Source: Plasmopara viticola (lineage: Eukaryota > Oomycota > Peronosporomycetes > Peronosporales > Peronosporaceae). Taken from it: DNA of 64,000 nt. The stretch spans positions 90,702 through 154,701 of the forward strand of contig MBPM02000122.1 in NCBI GenBank assembly GCA_001695595.3, given 5' to 3'. The position numbers and the translations under genes were made by a program. Shown here one piece after another: positions 57,340-64,000 of the stretch (its first letter is position 1; the number at the start of each line of letters is the position of its first letter). The notes under the pieces are model-generated. The model saw nothing but the letters and a program-made list of their open reading frames with translations, searched no databases and was not told where the DNA came from.

Positions 57340-59427
57340 TTAAATTTTATGGTAAAGTTCTTTAGCGTTAGGCTTAAAAGTACTTGGTATTTTAGCTCGT
57401 ACCAAAATATTGCCAAGATTTGGTGGTCGCTTATAACAAATAAGTAACCGACCTAGTTTTTTCTTAATAGTTAATAGACGTAATTGACGAAAATTTAAGA
57501 AGTGTTCTAAAGATGCACGACAGGGACCATTAGGATTATAAGTAATCTTAAAAGGTAAAATTCTGTTGTAATCATTAGAAACACTTTGTGAACATTTACA
57601 TTTATTATAAGCTTTCTCAAACTGAAGTTTGAGAAATTTAGCAGGGAATCCACGAGTACGCAATCTAGCATACAAAAGCCGAATGATCGTTAAAAAGTCA
57701 TGGCGTCGTGAATTTTGACTAAAATAAGTGCAGATTAAACCGGTTATAAGCCCCGAAAATGTACCAGGCGGGTGGGCGCTGGATGGGGTAGGATATAAAT
57801 ATAGATTTAACGCTTTTTGAAATGTTCTGGTGTGTATGATGTTATCAGAGATCGTAAGGGTGAGATCTAAGAAATCTACCGTAAGTGGTAATGTAGTCAT
57901 ATCAATATCAGTGATACGACTAGTCGGTGACCAAGAGACACCGGGAAAGGTACGGTACATCATTGCAATAAAGCGGTTAAAATACCACGGTTGATCTGGA
58001 TTAAATCGAAAAATGTGGAAAACATCGTCTATATAGCGAGTATAAAACACTAATTCGGATTTAAACATTGGGAATATTACGTTAAGTTCATAATATCCCA
58101 GGTAAAGGTTCGCATAACTGGGTGCGACGGGTGTACCCATAGCTGCACCATGAGTTTGGCGCCAAAAAGTATCACCAAATTCAAACCAATTATGAGTCAT
58201 GAGGAGTTTTAACCCTTCAAGAATGATATCGCGGTATTTATCGTCGCGGAGCCACCAAGAGATGGCTAATAAACCTTTATCGTTTGGTATGGAAGTATAA
58301 AGTGTTTGGGCATCCCAAGACACAAGAAAACAGCCAGTAGGCAACGTTAAAGATTTAAATTGACTGAGTAACTCTTTAGAGCTGGTTAATATATGGCTAC
58401 ACCGTTTAATATAAGGTTGTAACATAAAGTCTAACCATTTGGAAAGTCCGTGAAACGGCGAGTTAACAGAGGAAACAATGGGGCGGAGACCCATTGGAGA
58501 TTTATGGATTTTTGGCATGCCATAAAATCTAGCGGGTACAGTTGTATCCAAATTATAAGTGACGATCTTAAGATCGCGTATTAATTCTGGAAAGCGTTTA
58601 ACTGCTCGAGAATGCCAATTAGTAATCATTCTACGAAGACCGCGGATAGGTAATGATGTGGCGTAAGAATACACATCATTTGATTTAATATGGAGAAGAC
58701 ACCATCTTATATATTGTTCACTGTTCATGACAGCAGGACCGAGGTTTTTATCTGTCGCCATAAATTTAAACGATTTATTATTCCGAAGGTCCGAAATAAG
58801 CTTACGTTGTTGAAAATTAAGATTTTTACGTTTACGAAACTTAAAGATCTTAATGCTTTCTACCAATTTTTCTTTTGTATTAAGTAAAAACTGTGAAAAT
58901 AATTTATCCGAGAGTTCTGGTGGTTGCCAGGATGGATTGGGTACATAAATTTGTTTATTATATGTACCGCTGCTTTTAAACAAAGTATTGATTTTAATAC
59001 TGCGGATAAGCTGGTCAATAGATGTCTGATATTCACAATAGGGGCGTTTAGCCGGTGAAGGTGTAGGACAGAATTTTAGATTTAAACCTAAAAGTTGAGT
59101 AAGGCCGTTTGGTAGGCTCATACTAGAAGTAAGGTCATGAAATGCTAAATTTGTCGTACGAACATTAAATGTGAAAATTGGACGATCACCAAAGAGACGT
59201 AATACGTTCGATTTAGTGGAAGACTTAAGCTTTATTAGTTGATTTTTATCTACTAATTGTGTCCGCGCTTTGAGTGCTTGTTTAGCTTGGCGTTTCTGTT
59301 TCCGGAAGAAACGGCGCCGTGCTTGCGCTTGTTTGGCCCAGTGCGAACGACGCTGGCGCCGGACGCGGGTTTTTGCTGGGTTTTGGGACTTTCGACCCAG
59401 CTTGGCGGTTTTTTGGCTGTTTGCCAT
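57340..59427 (-). CDS. Endonuclease-deficient Penelope-like reverse transcriptase
   Basis: 695 residues, apparently intact. The N-terminus is very basic (about 10-55). Penelope-type landmarks in order: LGLNLKFCPTP at 113-123; ATDKNLGPAVMN at 224-235; MPKIHKSPMGLRPIVSS at 304-320; motif A VSWDAQTLYTSIP with the first catalytic Asp at 372; motif B GAAMGTPVAPSYANLYL at 427-443; motif C YTRYIDDVFHI with the two Asp at 467-468; DFLDLTLTI at 518-526. It ends with RPPNLGNILVRAKIP and a short tail. In ordinary Penelope elements a GIY-YIG endonuclease follows this point; here it is absent, as in Athena, Coprina and other telomeric elements. It overlaps ORF1 by 146 nt in the +1 frame. A second, broken copy lies at 61352-62018. 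Confidence 0.92.
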   Translation of the reverse strand: MANSQKTAKLGRKSQNPAKTRVRRQRRSHWAKQAQARRRFFRKQKRQAKQALKARTQLVDKNQLIKLKSSTKSNVLRLFGDRPIFTFNVRTTNLAFHDLTSSMSLPNGLTQLLGLNLKFCPTPSPAKRPYCEYQTSIDQLIRSIKINTLFKSSGTYNKQIYVPNPSWQPPELSDKLFSQFLLNTKEKLVESIKIFKFRKRKNLNFQQRKLISDLRNNKSFKFMATDKNLGPAVMNSEQYIRWCLLHIKSNDVYSYATSLPIRGLRRMITNWHSRAVKRFPELIRDLKIVTYNLDTTVPARFYGMPKIHKSPMGLRPIVSSVNSPFHGLSKWLDFMLQPYIKRCSHILTSSKELLSQFKSLTLPTGCFLVSWDAQTLYTSIPNDKGLLAISWWLRDDKYRDIILEGLKLLMTHNWFEFGDTFWRQTHGAAMGTPVAPSYANLYLGYYELNVIFPMFKSELVFYTRYIDDVFHIFRFNPDQPWYFNRFIAMMYRTFPGVSWSPTSRITDIDMTTLPLTVDFLDLTLTISDNIIHTRTFQKALNLYLYPTPSSAHPPGTFSGLITGLICTYFSQNSRRHDFLTIIRLLYARLRTRGFPAKFLKLQFEKAYNKCKCSQSVSNDYNRILPFKITYNPNGPCRASLEHFLNFRQLRLLTIKKKLGRLLICYKRPPNLGNILVRAKIPSTFKPNAKELYHKI

Positions 59428-60247
59428 TGTTCCGCTTAGGTTGATTGGGACTTTTAGAAAGACCTCGAATCATAGTCTCAAGTTTTTTGAACTTGTCATT
59501 AGCCACTTGATGATCCGAATTTTTGATTTTGGTTTCATCAGGAAGACCCATTTCGGTGTCTTCAGCCACAGCCCTTTTAGCCGCTAAGGCTTGGGCTTTA
59601 ATGGTTTTGAGTGCCATGCGATCATTTAGACCGTCAAGGTATTCAGACCACTTATTGTGATATTTCTGATAGGCCAACTCTATCAGATAGGGAAAATGGA
59701 ACTCGCCGGTATACCGACCGCAGAACTTAGTTTCCCTCCCAAGAACGATTGCTCGTGATAATGGGAAAGTTGGGTATGACGCATTTTGTTGTGCATCAAA
59801 TAGAAGACATATCGAGTTTAAAACTTCGGTGTCTAAATTCCCAAACATAATATTGAGAGTTTTGAGCTCCTCACGTTGCACATGTAAAGCGATTTGAGTC
59901 GCCTTTTTCATGTACGTCGTTTTGATTTGCTCAAAATACTCACTCTGAATTTTTACAAAATCAGAGTCTATTTCTCGCAAGTTGTCAGAAAATGATATTT
60001 CATGCGAGATTTGGAGAGACTTGGGACAAGTACCGTTGGTATCATGTTCCATTAAGGTCTCAATAGCCTTCCTCTTAGACTTAATACGTCCATTGAGGGT
60101 GACTTTCTTCCGAAAGGAGGCAGCAATATGCTCATCCAGGAAGGTTGGCAGCGCAATCAACGGAGGGTTCATAGGCCTCACCGGATCGCAGCTTGAATCA
60201 ACGGGAAGTTGATTAGGGTTTAGGGTGGAGTCTACCGAGGCAGACAT
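59282..60247 (-). CDS. ORF1 of the telomeric Penelope-like element
   Basis: 321 residues, no recognised domain. Helical middle (about 45-240) with charged stretches such as FEQIKTTYMKKATQIALHV, and a Pro/Lys/Asn-rich basic tail (about 265-310), so nucleic-acid binding or a structural role like other Penelope ORF1 proteins is plausible but inferred. The start codon lies inside pLTR 2, about 49 nt after the predicted hammerhead cleavage site. Codons 8-12 (TLNPN) are written by CCCTAAACCCTAA, telomere-repeat sequence, so the coding region runs through the pLTR/body junction. The last 146 nt overlap the reverse transcriptase frame; expression of the latter may need frameshifting or reinitiation. 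Confidence 0.8.
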   Translation of the reverse strand: MSASVDSTLNPNQLPVDSSCDPVRPMNPPLIALPTFLDEHIAASFRKKVTLNGRIKSKRKAIETLMEHDTNGTCPKSLQISHEISFSDNLREIDSDFVKIQSEYFEQIKTTYMKKATQIALHVQREELKTLNIMFGNLDTEVLNSICLLFDAQQNASYPTFPLSRAIVLGRETKFCGRYTGEFHFPYLIELAYQKYHNKWSEYLDGLNDRMALKTIKAQALAAKRAVAEDTEMGLPDETKIKNSDHQVANDKFKKLETMIRGLSKSPNQPKRNNGKQPKNRQAGSKVPKPSKNPRPAPASFALGQTSASTAPFLPETETPS

Positions 60248-60284
60248 AGTTCACCTTCCCTTTGAAAACCAATGTATGTAAAAA

Positions 60285-60362
60285 CACGTATCTCAAAGGA
60301 AATTCAAATGTGAACTTAACCTTTCGGCTGGGAGGCCTTCATCAGTGAGAAATACCCACGTG
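60285..60362 (-). ncRNA. Hammerhead ribozyme, copy 2
   Basis: Same core and stems as copy 1. Predicted cleavage between 60296 and 60295 would leave a 5'-OH end 48 nt ahead of the ORF1 start codon. Confidence 0.75.
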
Positions 60363-60514
60363 TAATTACGGTTATTATCAGCCACTCATTTTTTAAGCGG
60401 GCTTGAAATAAACGCTTAAATCACATACAATTTAAACGTCAAACCGTAAATCAGATTCCTGGGAAAATTTGACGCAGAATGATATTTTTCTCGGAATTTC
60501 TGAGACAAAAATCA

Positions 60515-60736
60515 TTAAATACCAATAAGAAGTACAAAAGTAACAAACTTCTGGATCGACCAAATCGACACAATTTCGTCACAATTAAACAAATATGGGT
60601 TCAAAGAACCAAATTTGGACAGGACTAATGTGTCACAAATGAGTAACAAATTTGATACCAAATCACAATTTTGGTTGCAAATGACTATATTTGTTACCAA
60701 AAAAGGAGAGTGAAGGTCACTCGGAATGATGGTCAT
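60515..60736 (-). other. Small open frame in pLTR, copy 2
   Basis: 73 codons, two or three residues different from copy 1. See the entry at 56503. Confidence 0.25.
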
Positions 60737-60811
60737 TATATAAGATTCCAGGATGTGACACTATGAAAGAGTTACAGTGAATAATTTTTAGAGGTAATGG
60801 GTTTAGGGTTT

Positions 60812-60837
60812 AGGCCCGGGTATAGATACCCGGGCCT
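60812..60837. promoter_or_regulatory. Palindrome hairpin at the junction, element 2
   Basis: Identical to 56800-56825. Confidence 0.7.
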
Positions 60838-61351
60838 GAAGTCACTGTCTCAAAATAGTGTCATAGTAAAGTAATCGTCAATAATATTAATAATATCGTT
60901 TATTAATAAAATTTTGTATTAATGATATTTTGAATTAATAAATTTTTTTATTAATAATATCTTTCATAATATTTTTGAAGTCCAGAAATTACGAATTGTA
61001 CATGAGGGTCCACGGGTATACGTACAAGACGATATCACTGTATTTAAATATACACTGACGGTAACTTCCCATTACGGGTAAGTAAAACCAAGGTAATTAT
61101 TCGATGGGCTCCTAAAAAGTGCTACCGAACCTATGATCTAAAGTTTTGGTCTTCCCTGCCCGGGATCAATATTTTAGTGAGGTCCAGCGCGGTCCGGGAT
61201 TGGGAATTGGTAGATATTACGCCAGTGTGGTACGCTATCTTTACGATACGGGTCGTACATTGGTCGATAATATGGGGTAAAACCCAATTTTATCGACCAC
61301 TTGCGACCTAGCTGCACAGAGTGATATCACCGATTCATTCTTTTAACTAGT

Positions 61352-62018
61352 TTAAATTTTATGGTAAAGTTCTTTAGCGTTAGGCTTAAAAGTACTTGGT
61401 ATTTTAGCTCGTACCAAAATATTGCCAAGATTTGGTGGTCGCTTATAACAAATAAGTAACCGACCTAGTTTTTTCTTGATAGTTAATAGACGTAATTGAC
61501 GAACATTTAAGAAGTGTTCTAAAGATGCACGACAGGGACCATTAGGATTATAAGTAATCTTAAAAGGTAAAATTCTGTTGTAATCATTAGAAACACTTTG
61601 TGAACATTTACATTTATTATAAGCTTTCTCAAACTGAAGTTTGAGAAATTTAGCAGGGAATCCACGAGTACGCAATCTAGCATACAAAAGCCGAATGATC
61701 GTTAAAAAGTCATGGCGTCGTGAATTTTGACTAAAATAAGTGCGGATTAAACCGGTTATAAGCCCCGAAATGTACCAGGCGGGTGGGCGCTGGATGGGGT
61801 AGGATATAAATATAGATTTAACGCTTTTTGAAATGTTCTGGTGTGTATGATATATCAGAGATCGTAAGGGTGAGATCTAAGAAATCTACCGTAAGTGGTA
61901 ATGTAGTCATATCAATATCAGTGATACGACTAGTCGGTGACCAAGAGACACCGGGAAAGGTACGGTACATCATTGCAATAAAGCGGTTAAAATACCACGG
62001 TTGATCTGGATTAAATCG
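61352..62018 (-). pseudogene. Truncated reverse transcriptase of element 2
   Basis: Closely matches the last third of the element 1 enzyme (57340 to about 58013). The final 111 codons are open (61687-61352). Upstream, a one-base loss near 61769 and changes near 61850 break the frame. At about 62018 the sequence jumps to the ORF1 start region, removing about 2.2 kb including all catalytic motifs. Confidence 0.88.
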
Positions 62019-62040
62019 GGAAGTTGATTAGGGTTTAGGG
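62019..62040 (-). other. Deletion junction and ORF1-start remnant of element 2
   Basis: 'gggaagttgattagggttta' is the sequence that precedes pLTR 2 at 60203-60225, here joined directly to the middle of the reverse transcriptase gene. Confidence 0.75.
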
Positions 62041-62504
62041 TGGAGTCTACCGAGGCAGACATAGTTCACCTTCCCTTTGAAAACCAATGTATGTTTAGTA
62101 ACACGTATCTCAAAGGGAATTCAAATGTGAACTTAACCTTTCGGCTGGGAGGCCTTCATCAGTGAGAAATACCCACGTGTAATTACAATTATTATCAGCC
62201 ACTCATTTTTTAAGCGGGCTTGAAATAAACGCTTAAATCACATACAATTTAAACGTCATACCGTAAATCAGATTCCTGGGAAAATTTGACGCAGAATGAT
62301 ATTTTTCTCGAAATTTCTGAGATAAAAATCATTAAGTACCAATAAGAAGTACAAAAGTAACAAACTTCTGTATCGACCAAATCGACACAATTTCGTCACA
62401 ATTAACCAAATATGGGTTCAAAGAACCAAATTTGGACAGGACTAATGTGTCACAAATGAGTAACAAATTTGATACCAAATCACAATTTTGGTTGCAAACG
62501 ACTA
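62041..62504 (-). repeat. pLTR copy 3, truncated
   Basis: First 464 bp of the unit, ending at 'gactat', where it joins an ORF1 fragment; the shared 'tat' may be microhomology. Confidence 0.85.
62102..62179 (-). ncRNA. Hammerhead ribozyme, copy 3
   Basis: Core intact. One A-to-G change ('caaaggga' on the plus strand) alters a stem III base adjacent to the CC of the CCU strand. Confidence 0.7.
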
Positions 62505-62601
62505 TGCTCATCCAGGAAGGTTGGCAGCGCAATCAACGGAGGGTTCATAGGCCTCACCGGATCGCAGCTTGAATCAACGGGAAGTTGATTAGGGTTTAGG
62601 G
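62505..62601 (-). pseudogene. ORF1 5' fragment
   Basis: Matches 60128-60225 in element 1: the start of the ORF1 body with the telomere-like junction. It joins pLTR copies 3 and 4. Confidence 0.85.
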
Positions 62602-62879
62602 TGGAGTCTACCGAGGCAGACATAGTTCACCTTCCCTTTGAAAACCAATGTATGTTTAGTAACACGTATCTCAAAGGAAATTCAAATGTGAACTTAACCT
62701 TTCGGCTGGGAGGCCTTCATCAGTGAATAATACCCACGTGTAATTACGGTTATTATCAGCCACTCATTTTTTAAGCGGGCTTGAAATAAACGCTTAAATC
62801 ACATACAATTTAAACGTCATACCGTAAATCAGATTCCTGGGAAAATTTGACCCAGAATGATATTTTTCTCGAAATTTCT
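62602..62879 (-). repeat. pLTR copy 4, truncated
   Basis: First 278 bp of the unit, broken off at 'cgaaatttct'. Confidence 0.88.
62663..62740 (-). ncRNA. Hammerhead ribozyme, copy 4 (weakened)
   Basis: Cores intact, but 'gtgaataatac' replaces 'gtgagaaatac' on the plus strand, changing a stem I C-G pair to a wobble and altering the bulge. Confidence 0.65.
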
Positions 62880-62932
62880 CGATTTGGTCGATACAGAAGT
62901 TTGTTACTTTTGTACTTCTTATTGGTACTTAA
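62880..62932 (+). repeat. Inverted pLTR segment (foldback)
   Basis: 'cgatttggtcgatacagaag' onward to 'ttattggtacttaa' is the reverse complement of the pLTR part seen at about 56510-56560. It follows directly on the truncated pLTR 4 and is followed by telomere repeats. Confidence 0.9.
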
Positions 62933-62939
62933 GGATTCT

Positions 62940-63292
62940 AGGGTTTAGGGTTTAGGGTTTATGGTTTATGGTTTAGGGTTTAGGGTTTAGGGTTTAGGGT
63001 TTAGGGTTTAGGGTTTAGGGTTTAGGGTTTAGGGTTTAGGGTTTAGGGTTTAGGGTTTAGGGTTTAGGGTTTAGGGTTTAGGGTTTAGGGTTTAGGGTTT
63101 AGGGTTTAGGGTTTAGGGTTTAGGGTTTAGGGTTTAGGGTTTAGGGTTTAGGGTTTAGGGTTTAGGGTTAGGGTTTAGGGTTTAGGGTTTAGGGTTTAGG
63201 GTTTAGGGTTTAGGGTTTAGGGTTTAGGGTTTAGGGTTTAGGGTTTAGGGTTTAGGGTTTAGGGTTTAGGGTTTAGGGTTTAGGGTTTAGGG
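62940..63292 (+). repeat. Interstitial telomere array, about 50 units
   Basis: Mostly perfect TTTAGGG. The proximal edge has two TTTATGG variants and there is one TTAGGG near 63170. Confidence 0.97.
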
Positions 63293-63353
63293 TGGAGTCT
63301 ACCGAGGCAGACATAGTTCACCTTCCCTTTGAAAACCAATGTATGTTTAGTAA

Positions 63354-63431
63354 CACGTATCTCAAAGGAAATTCAAATGTGAACTTAACCTTTCGGCTGG
63401 GAGGCCTTCATCAGTGAGAAATACCCACGTG
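63354..63431 (-). ncRNA. Hammerhead ribozyme, copy 5
   Basis: Same sequence as copy 1 through cores and stems. It lies closest to the chromosome end. Confidence 0.75.
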
Positions 63432-63583
63432 TAATTACGGTTATTATCAGCCACTCATTTTTTAAGCGGGCTTGAAATAAACGCTTAAATCACATACAAT
63501 TTAAACGTCACACCGTAAATCAGATTCCTGGGAAAATTTGACGCAGAATGATATTTTTCTCGAAATTTCTAAGATAAAAATCA

Positions 63584-63805
63584 TTAAGTACCAATAAGAA
63601 GTACGAAAGTAACAAACTTCTGTATCGACCAAATCGACACAATTTTGTCGCAAATAACCAAATATGGGTTTAAAGAACCAAATTTGGACAGGACTAATGT
63701 GTCACAAATGAGTAACAAATTTGATACCAAATCACAATTTTGGTTGCAAATGACTTTATTTGTTACCAAAAAAGGAGAGTGAAGGTCACTCGGAATGATG
63801 GTCAT
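63584..63805 (-). other. Small open frame in pLTR, copy 5
   Basis: 73 codons, a few residues different from copies 1 and 2. Confidence 0.25.
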
Positions 63806-63867
63806 TATATAAGATTCCAGGGTGTGACACTATGAAAGAGTGACAGTGAATAATTTTTAGAGGTAAT

Positions 63868-64000
63868 GGGTTTAGGGTTTAGGGTTTAGGGTTTAGGGTT
63901 TAGGGTTTAGGGTTTAGGGTTTAGGGTTTAGGGTTTAGGGTTTTAGGGTTTAGGGTTTAGGGTTTAGGGTTAGGGTTTAGGGTTTAGGGTTTAGGGTTTA
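63868..64000 (+). repeat. Terminal telomere array (TTTAGGG)
   Basis: About 19 units reaching the window edge, with one TTTTAGGG and one TTAGGG variant. G-rich strand runs 5' to 3' rightward, so the chromosome end is to the right. Confidence 0.97.

Larger units (their letters stand above)
60226..60798 (-). repeat. pLTR copy 2 (573 bp), between elements 1 and 2
   Basis: Near identical to copy 1. It serves as the 5' region of element 1 and abuts the 3' end of element 2. A TATATAATG motif near 60735 on the minus strand could be a promoter element. Confidence 0.9.
56213..63867 (-). mobile_element. Chain of telomere-associated Penelope-like (Terminon-like) retroelements
   Basis: From left to right: pLTR 1, element 1 body, pLTR 2, element 2 body with a large internal deletion, pLTR 3 (truncated), an ORF1 start fragment, pLTR 4 (truncated, then inverted), a telomere array, pLTR 5, telomere. 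All pieces read on the minus strand, so RNA 3' ends face the centromere and 5' ends face the chromosome end. That is the orientation expected if the 3' end of the G-rich telomere strand primes reverse transcription. Known from the literature: endonuclease-deficient Penelope-like elements attach to telomere overhangs, and rotifer Terminons carry C-rich repeats next to a hammerhead ribozyme at the RNA 3' end. Both hallmarks are visible here. Confidence 0.85.
63293..63867 (-). repeat. pLTR copy 5 (575 bp), solitary
   Basis: Full-length unit flanked by telomere arrays on both sides with no element body attached. Confidence 0.92.

Noticed and set aside
57340..57500. GIY-YIG endonuclease at the C-terminus of the reverse transcriptase
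   Set aside because: The protein ends about 15 residues after the ILVRAKIP segment; no GIY, YIG or zinc-finger residues follow in any frame.
56160..60225. Telomerase RNA template region (CCCTAAACCC occurrences)
   Set aside because: The C-rich stretches are junction telomere repeats of the retroelement; no conserved telomerase RNA structure was seen.
62940..63292. CRISPR array or other regularly spaced repeat
   Set aside because: The repeat is contiguous TTTAGGG without spacers; it is telomeric DNA.

Overview
The window looks like the end of an oomycete chromosome, most likely from a zoospore-forming downy mildew close to Plasmopara. Evidence seen: plant-type TTTAGGG telomere repeats running rightward into the window edge, short GT-AG introns of about 58-87 bp, an intact delta-tubulin gene (basal body triplet tubulin, expected in zoosporic species), a broken RxLR/EER-type secreted effector gene, a crinkler-like header fused to a decayed kinase, and decayed Ty1/copia and Ty3/gypsy elements. 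The genus is an inference from the effector N-terminus and is not proven.

Layout. 0.7-11.6 kb, 18.1-19.7 kb and 24.7-29.4 kb are blocks of a tandem repeat of about 386 bp, and each unit carries a tRNA-Ser(CGA) gene or a decayed copy of one. Only one copy (18541-18621) looks nearly intact. The left block is older and contains an orientation flip (about 5.7-8.6 kb). Four host genes sit as islands between the blocks: delta-tubulin (12.1-13.7 kb, minus), a Cwc21/SRm300-type spliceosomal SR protein (13.8-15.6 kb, plus, divergent from delta-tubulin across 84 bp), an unrecognised two-helix membrane protein (16.2-17.2 kb), and a SERAC1-like armadillo plus alpha/beta-hydrolase protein (20.7-24.0 kb). 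From 29.4 to 56.2 kb the sequence is a graveyard: copia relics, an effector pseudogene, a degenerate duplicated block, a complete but dead gypsy element (40664-45750, with LTRs and a GTCCA target duplication) and kinase/FYVE/crinkler-type pseudogenes.

The most interesting region is the last 7.8 kb (56.16-64.0 kb). It is a chain of telomere-associated retroelements alternating with TTTAGGG arrays. Element 1 encodes, on the minus strand, an ORF1 protein and a Penelope-like reverse transcriptase without any GIY-YIG endonuclease. A unit of about 574 bp (pseudo-LTR, pLTR) occurs five times, and each copy carries a type I hammerhead ribozyme motif on the coding strand. Ribozyme cleavage would fall about 72 nt upstream of the C-rich telomere repeats at the RNA 3' end, and about 49 nt upstream of the ORF1 start codon at the 5' end. 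The minus-strand orientation is what is expected if the G-rich chromosome terminus primes reverse transcription on the element RNA. This matches the published architecture of endonuclease-deficient telomeric Penelope-like elements and rotifer 'Terminons', here in what appears to be an oomycete. A second copy with a large internal deletion, a foldback junction and interstitial telomere arrays record repeated cycles of element addition, loss and telomerase capping.
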